A stretch of 64,000 nt of DNA from Botrimarina colliarenosi. Lineage in GTDB: Bacteria; Planctomycetota; Planctomycetia; Pirellulales; Lacipirellulaceae. This document shows, one piece after another, positions 26,687-34,411 of this stretch (position 1 is its first letter; each line of letters starts with the position of its first letter). Location: the NCBI RefSeq assembly GCF_007859955.1, contig NZ_SJPR01000004.1, positions 62,001 to 126,000 of the forward strand, read 5' to 3'. Both the position numbers and the translations under genes were made by a program. The notes beneath the pieces are model-generated. The model had not been told where the DNA came from. It saw only the letters and a program-made list of their open reading frames with translations, and made no database searches.

Positions 26687-29593
26687 CTAACGGCCGCGTC
26701 CTCCGCCACCGCCGGGAGGCCCACCGCCACCACCACCGCCTCGGCCGCCTCGGCCGCCGCCTCCCTGCATCCGTTCGAACATCCGCTGCATGTTGCGGAA
26801 GCCTTCGATGCGTTGCTGAATCTCCCGCCGTTGCCGCTCGGAGTCGTTGTTATTGTCGTTGTTCTGTCCCCGTTGGCCGCCGTTCTGGTTGGGCTGGTTG
26901 CTGTTGGCGGCGGATGTTGGCGCGTCGCCGCTGAGGACTGCCTTGTCGCCGAGCAAGGAGACGAGCGTCTCTTTCAGGGCGGCACTCCCGGTGTTGCGGA
27001 GCGAGACGACGCGCGTCGACACAGGGCGCTCAACCCCCGCACGGTCGAGTTGCTCGACAAGCTTCTTTACCTCTTCAAAGAGGGGTTCGGACGACCGGAC
27101 CACTAAGGAATTGCTCCGTTCGTCGATGCCGATCGTCATTTGCTCGGGCTTCTGCTCGTTGGCCCCCTTCTGGCCTCCCTGCAAGGCGCGGAGAAACTCT
27201 TCCGGGCTTGGCTGGCCGCCGCCTCCCGCCCCGGACCCGATGCGGTCCTCGAAGACTTGCTTGACGACCGTCGCGATCTCGGCGACGTCGGTGTTGTAGA
27301 CGGTGATCAGCCGTGGCACGCCAACCGACTCGACCCGGTCGGGGCCGCGTGGCTGGTCGATGACGCGGAGTAGCCGGTTGACGGTCTGTACGTCGGCCGG
27401 CGTCGCGGAGACATAGAGGGCGTTGAGCCGTACGTCGGGGACGATATCGACCGACACCGAGCTAAAGCCGACGGCGTCGCTACCGCCCCCCATGCCAAGC
27501 AAATCGCCCACCAGATCGCCGCCCGCCCCGCCACCCAGCGCCGCGCCAGCGAGGTCGCCCATCAGGCTCCCGCCGCCGCCACCCCCCTCCCCGCCGAAGA
27601 TGGTGTTGAGCAACGCCGCAGCGGTCGTCGCGTCGGCAAACTTCAAGTAAAAGACGGCGTAGTCACGCCCACCCGTGTCGCTCATGCCAAGCACCGACCC
27701 GAGCAGGCTCTCTAGGGCGTCGAGCGCCTCGGTGTCGCGGCTGGCGATCACCGTCGAGCCGACGCCCGGCGAAATGTAGATCGGATCGATCGCGTCGGTC
27801 GTCGACTCGTCGTCGGTCGGCTGATTGGCGAAGCGGAACGGCGATTGAGTCGGCGCCGCGGTCGTCCGCCTCGGCGGCGCTTCGGGGTCGCCGTAGAGCC
27901 TATCGAGCGGGTCATCCCCCTCCAGTTGCTCGCGTTCCACCTCTGCGCCGGGTCGGAAGCTGGGGATCGCTTGTCCGGGATTCGTCATCCGCAAGGGGTT
28001 CGATCGCATGGTCGGCCAGAGGGTCTCGATCTGCTCGAGCGCCCGCTGGAGCTCGGCCCCCGAGACCGGGAGCGTCCGCACCGGGCCACGGGCGCCAACC
28101 GCCATCGCCGGGTCGGGAGCGTCGAGCTGCTCGACCAACTCGCGGATCTGCCGCACCTGGTCGGCCGTGCCGCGGACCAGCAGGGCGTCGGAGTAACGGT
28201 CCGCCTCGACGACCGGCGCGTTGGGGTCGCGTTTCTTGTCGTCGCCCGTGGCGCCCGGGTTGAAGAGCCGATCGACCAACGCCGCGGCGGTCAGCGGATC
28301 GACCTCCTTCACCGGAATCACGTCAACGCGGCGGCCATCGGTCTGCAGCTTCTGGAGGGTTTGTTGGATCGCGTCGTGCTCCGCGGGCGTGGCGAGGGCG
28401 ATCAAGCTGCCGGTCTGTTGGTCGACAGCCAGCCGCGCTGTGGGGGATCCTTCCAACAAGGTCTGGAGCACGGTGAGCGTCGTCGTCGCGTCGGCCCCGC
28501 CGAGCGGATAGCTGCGTAGCTGCGCCTCGATGCTGGTCAGGGGCGTCGCGGCCCGCTTCATCGCTTCGACGACGGCGAGCATCGTCCGGATGCGGCCGGC
28601 GGTCTCGGTGATCTGCAGCATCTGCGCTTCGGGGAGGACGACCACGGCGCCCTGCGGCCCGGCGAGCCGCAGCAGCGAGTCGGCCGCCGCGGTTACATCG
28701 ACATCGCCGAGCTCCACCAACACGCGCACCAGCTCGTACTCGCCCCGTTGGTCGAGCTGAGCGAGCGGCACGTCGGTGACGACGTTCGGCGGAATCACGT
28801 CCTGCTCAAGGTCGATCACCAGCAGCATCCGGTCCTTGCGGACCAGCGTGTAGCCCTTGGTCAGCAGCACGCCATTGAGCACATCGAGCGCTTCGGCGGG
28901 CGAGTAGCGGCGGTCGTCGCGGTAGGTGAGCGACCCGGGGGGCGCCTGATCGACGATGAGCGACAGCCCCGCCTGATCGGCGAACCAGCGGATCACGTCG
29001 GCCCACGGCTGCTGCTTGAAATTGAATGAGAGCTTGCCGTCGCTGGGCGTAGCCGCCGGCGGGGGCTGCGGATTCGACACCGCCCTTGTCGGCGAGGGCT
29101 GCGATGTCGCTTCTTCAGCAGATGGTTCTGCCTCGGTAGCGTCTACCTCGGCGGTCGACATCTCCGCGTCCTCAGCGACCTCCGCGGTGGACTCCACCGG
29201 CTTGAGCGCCGCGTCGTCGCGCGCCGTCGCGATCTCGCGCAGCTTGGCCGCTTGCTTCTCGTCGAGCATCGCCAGCGCCAACTGCTCGCTCTCGGCCCGG
29301 AAGTCGGCGAGCTGGGCGACCTGCTCCTCGCGCGGCAACCGGGCGACCTTCATGGCCCGCGACATGCCTTTCATTTCGCGGTCGTCGGCGAGCGACTGGA
29401 GGCGGCCCAGCAATTCGTCCGAGAGCCCCAGCTGCTTGGCGACGTCCGGCTCGATCGCCACGGCCAGCAGGCCGACGATCTCGGTCTCGGCCGCCCCGGC
29501 GGGCAGCGCGGCCACGACCGCGGCCAGAGCCAAAACCAGGCTGGCGGCCCGTCTGGCGGTGCGTCGGAACGAGAATCGCAGGCAGAGCGGCAT
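26687..29593 (-). CDS. secretin N-domain protein without visible secretin barrel
   Basis: 968 residues, exported (signal peptide 'LVLALAAVVAALPAGAAE'). Residues 40-130 form a charged helical region, then a Pro/Glu-rich linker. 'KLSFNFKQQPWADVIRWFAD' at 187 starts an N0-like (STN) domain, followed by repeated NolW/N1-N2-type modules ('VIPVKEVDPLTAAALVDRLF', 'AVFYLKFADATTAAALLNTI', 'RVVSLRNTGSAALKETLVSL'). The C-terminal secretin channel domain of GspD/PilQ is missing; the protein ends in an Asn/Gln-rich stretch and a Gly-rich tail with Arg. It may be a periplasmic scaffold or ring protein. It is convergent with the EF-hand gene. Confidence 0.85.
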   Translation of the reverse strand: MPLCLRFSFRRTARRAASLVLALAAVVAALPAGAAETEIVGLLAVAIEPDVAKQLGLSDELLGRLQSLADDREMKGMSRAMKVARLPREEQVAQLADFRAESEQLALAMLDEKQAAKLREIATARDDAALKPVESTAEVAEDAEMSTAEVDATEAEPSAEEATSQPSPTRAVSNPQPPPAATPSDGKLSFNFKQQPWADVIRWFADQAGLSLIVDQAPPGSLTYRDDRRYSPAEALDVLNGVLLTKGYTLVRKDRMLLVIDLEQDVIPPNVVTDVPLAQLDQRGEYELVRVLVELGDVDVTAAADSLLRLAGPQGAVVVLPEAQMLQITETAGRIRTMLAVVEAMKRAATPLTSIEAQLRSYPLGGADATTTLTVLQTLLEGSPTARLAVDQQTGSLIALATPAEHDAIQQTLQKLQTDGRRVDVIPVKEVDPLTAAALVDRLFNPGATGDDKKRDPNAPVVEADRYSDALLVRGTADQVRQIRELVEQLDAPDPAMAVGARGPVRTLPVSGAELQRALEQIETLWPTMRSNPLRMTNPGQAIPSFRPGAEVEREQLEGDDPLDRLYGDPEAPPRRTTAAPTQSPFRFANQPTDDESTTDAIDPIYISPGVGSTVIASRDTEALDALESLLGSVLGMSDTGGRDYAVFYLKFADATTAAALLNTIFGGEGGGGGGSLMGDLAGAALGGGAGGDLVGDLLGMGGGSDAVGFSSVSVDIVPDVRLNALYVSATPADVQTVNRLLRVIDQPRGPDRVESVGVPRLITVYNTDVAEIATVVKQVFEDRIGSGAGGGGQPSPEEFLRALQGGQKGANEQKPEQMTIGIDERSNSLVVRSSEPLFEEVKKLVEQLDRAGVERPVSTRVVSLRNTGSAALKETLVSLLGDKAVLSGDAPTSAANSNQPNQNGGQRGQNNDNNNDSERQRREIQQRIEGFRNMQRMFERMQGGGGRGGRGGGGGGGPPGGGGGRGR

Positions 29594-29778
29594 TGGATTC
29601 GCAGAGAGGTACAGGGGCCGGGGGCGACCCTTAATCCTAGTCGCCAGACGGACCTCCGGCGCAAAGGACCAGTCCCCCGAGGTTGAAACCCCGCTCGGGG
29701 GGCCCGGCGCCGCGGATTCGGCGGGTTTTAGCGGGGGAGGGGCGGTGGACGCGGGGCGGAGAAACGGTGCGGCGGGGC

Positions 29779-29806
29779 CTCCGGGAGCTGACGCTTCCCG
29801 GCTCGC
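29779..29806. repeat. single arm of the CTGACG palindrome family
   Basis: CTCCGGGAGCTGACGCTTCC followed by CGGCTCGC. It matches one arm of the inverted repeat at 22287-22351 and of those at 41923 and 58414, but its partner arm is absent here. Confidence 0.6.
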
Positions 29807-29820
29807 TTGAAAAACGTCAT

Positions 29821-29885
29821 CGAGCCACGCACGGAGTAAGTGGAGTTTTGCTGCGGACCGCTCCGCTTACTCCGTGCGCGGCTCG
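29821..29885. repeat. 25-bp inverted repeat with 15-base loop
   Basis: CGAGCCACGCACGGAGTAAG and TGGAG (29821-29845) pair with 29861-29885 with only two mismatches, both compatible with G-U pairing. It is in the divergent intergenic region and is unlike the neighbouring repeat in sequence. Confidence 0.75.
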
Positions 29886-30036
29886 AGCTGTACGCGTGGT
29901 GCAAATTAACTAGCCGGCTTATCCCACCGCTCTATCAGGTGAAAACCCGTAACCGCCCACCCCCGCCGCTTGCCCCGCGGCCCCGCGGTTGCTACGGTCA
30001 GGGAGACGGGATTTGTGGCCGCTTGCAGCCGTGCTG

Positions 30037-30105
30037 CTAAAGAGCCTTCGCTGGAGCGCTGGGGACGCCTTTCGTCGGGCATCGCCAGTGAGCCGCGTTC
30101 TTTAG
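30037..30105 (+). ncRNA. structured leader, candidate riboswitch aptamer
   Basis: Nested helices: CTAAAGA (30037-30043) with TCTTTAG (30099-30105); TCGCTGG (30048-30054) with CCAGTGA (30085-30091, one G-U); GACG (30064-30067) with CGTC (30073-30076). An intrinsic terminator follows. The segment GTCGGGC (30074-30080) can instead pair with the terminator's left arm (30123-30129). It precedes a sulfur amino-acid enzyme. I do not recognise a known riboswitch class. Confidence 0.5.
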
Positions 30106-30119
30106 ATTCGCACGCCTGC

Positions 30120-30157
30120 ACCGCCCGGTCCCCGATGGCCGATAGGCGGTTTTTTTT
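30120..30157 (+). terminator. intrinsic terminator in the leader of the PLP-enzyme gene
   Basis: ACCGCC (30120-30125) pairs with GGCGGT (30145-30150), with an inner CGGTC/GGCCG helix and a three-base bulge, followed by eight T (30150-30157). It lies about 65 bases before the start codon, on the coding strand, with no gene upstream in that direction, so it looks like an attenuator. Confidence 0.75.
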
Positions 30158-30220
30158 GTGCGCCCTTTGCATTGAAGGGCCCGCCGCCGCGGCAAGAACG
30201 CTTGCAGGACGATGCGAACC

Positions 30221-31459
30221 ATGCCTTCGCTCGACGCCGTGATGGAATCCGAAAAGAGCCCCGCCCCGACGTCCGGAAAGCCGGCAGCGGGATGCGGACA
30301 GGGGACGCTCGCTGTCCACGCCGGCGAGGCCCGCCAGAAGCCGGGCGACGCCGTCACTGACGCGATCTTCTGCGCCTCGACGTACACCTTTCCCGACACG
30401 CAGTCGGTGATTGACTACATCGAGAAAGAGCAGAGCCGCGAGGAGTATGGCCGCTACGGCAACCCGGGCGAAAAGGTCGTCGAGAAGAAACTGGCCGCCC
30501 TCGAGGGCGCCGAGTCGGCGGTGCTGTTCGCCAGCGGCATGGCGGCGCTGGTGGGCGTGCTGATGGCCAAGCTCGGCCAAGGGGACAACGTTGTCTTCAC
30601 CGACGAGTGCTACCACCGCAGCCGGCAGTTCTGTCGCGAGCACCTCTCCCGTTTCGGCGTCGAGACGATCACCGTCAAGACCGGCGACTACGCGGCGATC
30701 GAAGCGGCGATCACCCCCAAGACGCGGATGCTCGTCAGCGAGTCGCCGACCAACCCGCACCAGAGCTGCATCGACCTCGAGAAGTTCGCCGAGATCGGCC
30801 GCCGCAACGGGATCGAGACGCTGATCGACGCGACCTTGGCGACGCCCTACAATTTGCGGCCAATCGACGCTGGCGTCGATTACGTGCTGCACAGCTGCAC
30901 GAAGTACCTGGGGGGGCACAACGACCTGCTCGCCGGTTCGATCGCCGGGTCGGAGGACCAGCTGGCCCAGGTCCGCGAGCTACGCGGGATCATGGGCGCG
31001 ATCAACCAGCCCCACGCCATCTACCTGCTGCAGCGCGGCCTGAAGACGTTTGAGCTGCGGATGCAGCGGCACAACGAGAACGGCCTCGCCGTGGCTCGTT
31101 TCCTCGAAGCCCACCCGCGGGTCGAAAAGGTCTACTACCCGGGCCTCGAGTCGCACCGCGACCACGCCCACGCCAAGAAGTACATGCGCGGCTTCGGCGG
31201 CTTGGTGACGTTCCTCGTCAAGGACGCCGATTGGCGTGCCACGGCCGACGTGGTCGATCGCTCCAAGGTCTGCCGGATCGCCCCGAGCCTCGGAGGCGTC
31301 GAGTCGCTGATCGAGCAGCCCCTGGTGATGAGTTACTACCAGCGGACCCCCGAAGAGCGCAAGGCGTTCGGCATCCCCGACAACATGATCCGCTTGGCGT
31401 GCGGCATCGAGGACGCGGCCGACCTGATCGGAGACCTTGAGCAGGCCCTGCGGGCTTGA
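30221..31459 (+). CDS. Cys/Met metabolism PLP-dependent enzyme (trans-sulfuration family)
   Basis: About 412 residues of the cystathionine gamma-synthase/lyase family, which handles cystathionine, homocysteine or methionine. Seen: the N-terminal 'QGTLAVHAGEARQ', the 'YGRYGNPGEKVVEKKLAALE' segment, 'FASGMAALV', 'DATLATPYN' (Asp contacting the pyridine N), and the PLP Lys in 'HSCTKYLGGHNDLLAGS'. Substrate specificity cannot be settled. ATG 30221 has AGGA eleven bases upstream; ATG 30212 is only two bases from it and is less likely. A structured leader with a terminator lies upstream, suggesting control by premature termination. Confidence 0.9.
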   Translation: MPSLDAVMESEKSPAPTSGKPAAGCGQGTLAVHAGEARQKPGDAVTDAIFCASTYTFPDTQSVIDYIEKEQSREEYGRYGNPGEKVVEKKLAALEGAESAVLFASGMAALVGVLMAKLGQGDNVVFTDECYHRSRQFCREHLSRFGVETITVKTGDYAAIEAAITPKTRMLVSESPTNPHQSCIDLEKFAEIGRRNGIETLIDATLATPYNLRPIDAGVDYVLHSCTKYLGGHNDLLAGSIAGSEDQLAQVRELRGIMGAINQPHAIYLLQRGLKTFELRMQRHNENGLAVARFLEAHPRVEKVYYPGLESHRDHAHAKKYMRGFGGLVTFLVKDADWRATADVVDRSKVCRIAPSLGGVESLIEQPLVMSYYQRTPEERKAFGIPDNMIRLACGIEDAADLIGDLEQALRA

Positions 31460-31515
31460 ATAAAGTGGGCGGTGGGCAGCAGGTAGTGAGTCGACAAAGT
31501 TATCGGCCTTCAGTC

Positions 31516-31671
31516 CCCCCTCCCTTTTAGGGAGGGGTTAGGGGAGGGTGACACGTATCAATCGGTGGAGCGCCAGGTGTACCGATTCGATTGTCTACCA
31601 CACTAACCAAACAGCCGTGACGCAACGGAGAGCGCCGACCCTCCCCTAGCCCCTCCCTGGAAGGGAGGGGG
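31516..31671. repeat. MITE-like hairpin element, copy 2 (156 bp)
   Basis: Same terminal arms as copy 1 (31516-31546 and 31641-31671). The interior differs in most positions but shares GTGTACCGAT (31577-31586, copy 1 26570-26579) and a GGAGA-CGC-GACC block leading into the right arm. It lies between the PLP-enzyme gene and acpS. Confidence 0.8.
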
Positions 31672-31708
31672 ACAGCGGCTCGCTGTGCTCGCTCATCCAC
31701 CGCCATCC

Positions 31709-31736
31709 TGCCCACTGCCCACTGCCCACTGCCCAC
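31709..31736. repeat. four tandem TGCCCAC units before acpS
   Basis: Exact 7-base repeat. The complementary AGTGGGCGGTGGGCAG lies at 31464-31479, so the pair brackets MITE-like copy 2. The last unit ends 10 bases before the acpS ATG, and no Shine-Dalgarno sequence is seen there. Confidence 0.7.
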
Positions 31737-31746
31737 TTCACTCCCC

Positions 31747-32127
31747 ATGGCCATCCTCGGCATCGGCGCCGACATTATCGAGGTGCTGCGGATCGCGAAG
31801 ATGATCGAGCGGCATGGGGAGCTGTTTATCGGCCGGGTCTATACCGAGCACGAGATCGACTACTGTGCGAGCCGCAAAGCGGCGACCCAGCACTACGCCG
31901 GTCGCTGGGCCGCCAAGGAAGCGGTCCTCAAGGCCTTGGGGACCGGCTGGGTGCGTGGCATCTCTTGGCGCGACGTCGAGGTGCGCAACAGCGCCGCGGG
32001 CGTGCCGCAGGTACGGCTCTACGGAGGCGCCCGCGACGTGCTGGAGCGCTCGGGAATCGAGCGCATCCACCTCACGATCAGCCATTGCCGGAGCCACGCG
32101 ACGGCTTACGCCGTTGCCGAGGGGTGA
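31747..32127 (+). CDS. acpS: holo-[acyl-carrier-protein] synthase
   Basis: Transfers 4'-phosphopantetheine from CoA to apo-ACP. The 126 residues match the family size. Metal-binding Asp9 in 'GIGADIIEVLRI' and Glu58 in 'RWAAKEAVLKALGTG' are present, and the C-terminal 'IHLTISHCRSHATAYAVAE' is typical. The ATG at 31747 gives the standard start. The gene follows a run of TGCCCAC repeats with no ribosome-binding site, so initiation may be leaderless or repeat-adapted. A large inverted repeat follows the stop. Confidence 0.95.
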   Translation: MAILGIGADIIEVLRIAKMIERHGELFIGRVYTEHEIDYCASRKAATQHYAGRWAAKEAVLKALGTGWVRGISWRDVEVRNSAAGVPQVRLYGGARDVLERSGIERIHLTISHCRSHATAYAVAEG

Positions 32128-32139
32128 ACGAGAAGGATT

Positions 32140-32221
32140 GAGGGGTTGAGGGACGGGGGACGAGGGGCAGACGACGCTTCGCATCACAGTATTTCCCTCG
32201 TCCCCCGTCCCTTAACCCCTC
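32140..32221. terminator. 27-bp inverted repeat between convergent acpS and TadE genes
   Basis: Left arm 32140-32166 (GAGGGGTTGAGGGACGGGGG...) and right arm 32195-32221 are complementary with one mismatch; the loop is 28 bases. It probably terminates both genes. The arm sequence GAGGGACGGGGGACGAGGG reappears in the rlmL linker. Confidence 0.75.
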
Positions 32222-32229
32222 GTCCCTCC

Positions 32230-32673
32230 CTAATTAAACGCCACGTTCTCGTGGTCGAGCGTCATCTCGGCGATGACGTCGATATCGCTGAACAACTTGG
32301 GAAGCGTCCAGCTGTTCTCCTCATACGGCGCCTCGACGCGGACCGTGACGGTCGTCGTCGCTGAGTTGAGAACGCTTGGCGTGATCGTGACCGTCGGGTC
32401 GATGACGCCGGCCAAGGCGAGCCGGTCGCGGACCGCCTGATCGACTTCCGCGGCGGTCGCCCCCGGCACGATGCCGACACGGGCGCCAAGATAGACCGCC
32501 TGGTCAAGCGAGTGCCGCAGCACATGAAAACGCGAAACCTCAATCATCGACAGGAAGAAAAAGAAGACGATCGGCGCGCAGATGGCGAACTCAACCGTCA
32601 CGACGCCGGCGCGAAGCAGCCTACGCGAACCGAGACGGCGGAAGCGGCGGCGGTTAGTGGGTGGGGATCGCAC
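32230..32673 (-). CDS. TadE-like pseudopilin (distal gene of operon)
   Basis: 147 residues with a basic N-terminus, the TadE signature 'GVVTVEFAICAPIVFFFFLS' (processing Glu and hydrophobic helix) and a beta-rich C-terminus with 'VTVRVEAPYEEN'. TadE proteins are minor pilins of Flp/Tad systems, anchored in the inner membrane. The start is a GTG at 32673 with AAGGAA ten bases upstream. It is the last gene of the run 35149 to 32230, 48 bases after the vWA gene. Confidence 0.83.
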   Translation of the reverse strand: MRSPPTNRRRFRRLGSRRLLRAGVVTVEFAICAPIVFFFFLSMIEVSRFHVLRHSLDQAVYLGARVGIVPGATAAEVDQAVRDRLALAGVIDPTVTITPSVLNSATTTVTVRVEAPYEENSWTLPKLFSDIDVIAEMTLDHENVAFN

Positions 32674-32721
32674 CGGGAAAGTTCCTTACGTCTCTGCGGG
32701 GGGGTGACGCTGAGAGACGAC

Positions 32722-33891
32722 TCAGTGGATCAACACGGCGGGGAGTTCTCGAGCGATTTGCTCGAAGGCCGCGTCGAGTTCGGCGGCGGTGGCGGCGTGG
32801 TAGTGGTTGCCGCCGGCCGCTTGGGCGATCTGCTCCATCGCGTCCTGATCGGCGCCGTCGCCAAACGAGATCGTGTGCACCGTGATCCGGCTTTCGGCGG
32901 CGACGGCCGCGCGGGTGACGGGATTGCCCCCTTCGGTCTTGCGGCCGTCGCTGAGCAGAATCATGGTCCGATTCGCCGTCATCCGACCTTCGGACCGGAG
33001 CAAGACAGCGCGGCCGTTATTGATCCCAGCGGCGATGTTCGTATCGCCGATAATAGGCTCTTGGCTGATGGCGTACGCGGCGTCGACAAAGAGATTGTTG
33101 TTGGCGTCGAGAAGTTGGTCGCGAGTGGCTTTACTCGACTGGTAGAAGCCGAACGTGTAGTCGCTGGAGTACGAGACTAGCCCAATCTTGGCGTTCAGGT
33201 CGCGGCGGTCGACAACGTCACGGAAGACCTCGAGCGCCTCGATAAGCTTCGCCCAGCGGCTCCCCGTGGGGTGGGGGGGGCGGAAGTAGTTTTGCAGCGT
33301 CGAGTCATTGTTGTACTCCTCGGGGTAACTAAAGTCGGTCCCGGTGAGGTCCCAAGCCATCGACGCCGAACGGTCCACCACCACACAGACGTCATGGTCG
33401 AAGCGGCCGGCGATGGCCTCCTTGCTGAGATTGAAGGCGTCGTCCGGCAGCAGGTTGGCGAACAGGACCGGCACGCTGGCGGTCGCCGAGTTCGGCCCGC
33501 AACGGGCCACGACCCGGGCGCAGTTGAGCGGCTGCTCACCCGCGGTAAAGGCGTATCCCCCCGTCCCGTTGGGCTGGCCGTTTCCGAACTCGATGTCGTC
33601 GTCCGACAGGTTGAGGGTGAGTCCGCCAATGCGGTACTGGGAAGCGACCGTGCGGGCCGCTTGTCGGGCGTCCGCCTCCGACTGCGCCTGGCTCAGGGTG
33701 ACGGCGGCCGCTTTGGCGGCGGCGTCGCTTGCCGAGCGGAGCTGCGTGTTCGTGAGCTCAATGTACGACCAGTTGATGACCAGTGCGCCAAGGCTCACGA
33801 GGGTGGTCGACATCACGGCGATCAACACCAGGGTGGCGCCACGGCGGTCGTGGCGGCGATGGCGTCGGCGGATCAGAGCGAGCGTGTTCAT
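32722..33891 (-). CDS. TadG-like protein with von Willebrand factor A domain
   Basis: 389 residues. The N-terminal 'RRGATLVLIAVMSTTLVSLG' is a Tad-type membrane helix, followed by 'ASDAAAKAAAVTLSQAQ', typical of TadG-like pilus proteins. From about residue 165 a vWA domain carries the metal-ion site: 'DRSAS', Thr in 'GDTNIAAGI', and 'LLSDGRKTEGG'. It probably binds partners or surfaces outside the inner membrane. It is flanked by two TadE genes in the same orientation. Confidence 0.87.
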   Translation of the reverse strand: MNTLALIRRRHRRHDRRGATLVLIAVMSTTLVSLGALVINWSYIELTNTQLRSASDAAAKAAAVTLSQAQSEADARQAARTVASQYRIGGLTLNLSDDDIEFGNGQPNGTGGYAFTAGEQPLNCARVVARCGPNSATASVPVLFANLLPDDAFNLSKEAIAGRFDHDVCVVVDRSASMAWDLTGTDFSYPEEYNNDSTLQNYFRPPHPTGSRWAKLIEALEVFRDVVDRRDLNAKIGLVSYSSDYTFGFYQSSKATRDQLLDANNNLFVDAAYAISQEPIIGDTNIAAGINNGRAVLLRSEGRMTANRTMILLSDGRKTEGGNPVTRAAVAAESRITVHTISFGDGADQDAMEQIAQAAGGNHYHAATAAELDAAFEQIARELPAVLIH

Positions 33892-33953
33892 AGCCGGTTT
33901 CCCCTGGGGGGAGGACGCACGGAGGGCGTCGGAGCGGAGTCGGAAAAAGGGGT

Positions 33954-34376
33954 TTATTCTCTGAGAACGACGACCGTCTCCACGACGTCGGGAACGCTCG
34001 ACAGCACGAGACTCGTGGTGTTGTTGTTTGAAACCGGGGCGGCGACGGTGATGCGGATCGTGTCACCCACCACAGCGCTACTCAGTTCGGCGGGAGTGAT
34101 CGTGATCGTGCCGTTGGCCACGCGGCGGGCGGTGGCGATCTGTTGAAAGCGGTTGACTGCCGCGGCGGTTGTCGCCTCGGGCCGGGCCGCGACCCGGCCC
34201 GTCTCGTAGGCGGCGACCGCGAGTGACTGCTTCAAGAACAGCAGCTCGCAGGTCTCGAGCACGCCGAAGACGATCACGACCATCACTGGCAACGCGAAAG
34301 CGAGCTCGACAATCTCGACGCCGAGCCGTCGTCCAAGACGGCCACGGGCGGCTCGGCGTTTTCTTGAGATTGGCAT
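33954..34376 (-). CDS. TadE-like pseudopilin
   Basis: 140 residues from ATG 34376: basic start, then 'GVEIVELAFALPVMVVIVFG' as the TadE helix with its Glu, and a beta-rich C-terminus. GGAGGG lies seven bases before ATG 34376, which decides against the in-frame ATG at 34391 that overlaps this Shine-Dalgarno sequence. It precedes the vWA gene by 62 bases and resembles the TadE-like gene at 32230 in layout. Confidence 0.85.
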   Translation of the reverse strand: MPISRKRRAARGRLGRRLGVEIVELAFALPVMVVIVFGVLETCELLFLKQSLAVAAYETGRVAARPEATTAAAVNRFQQIATARRVANGTITITPAELSSAVVGDTIRITVAAPVSNNNTTSLVLSSVPDVVETVVVLRE

Positions 34377-34411
34377 GATGAGACCCTCCAACGGAGCGGC
34401 ACAGTTGGCGT

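Larger units (their letters stand above)
29594..30036. other. divergent intergenic region with two palindromic repeats
   Basis: 443 bases between the secretin-like gene (-) and the leader of the PLP-enzyme gene (+); no supportable gene. It must hold both promoters, which I cannot place. The repeats at 29779-29806 and 29821-29885 occupy its middle. Confidence 0.5.

Noticed and set aside
30037-30105. SAH riboswitch (GGAGCGCTG core)
   Set aside because: A GGAGCGCUG-like stretch is present, but the downstream pseudoknot segment and the other conserved blocks of the SAH class are missing.
31709-31736. CRISPR-like repeat block
   Set aside because: The TGCCCAC units are contiguous, only 7 bases long and have no spacers or cas genes.
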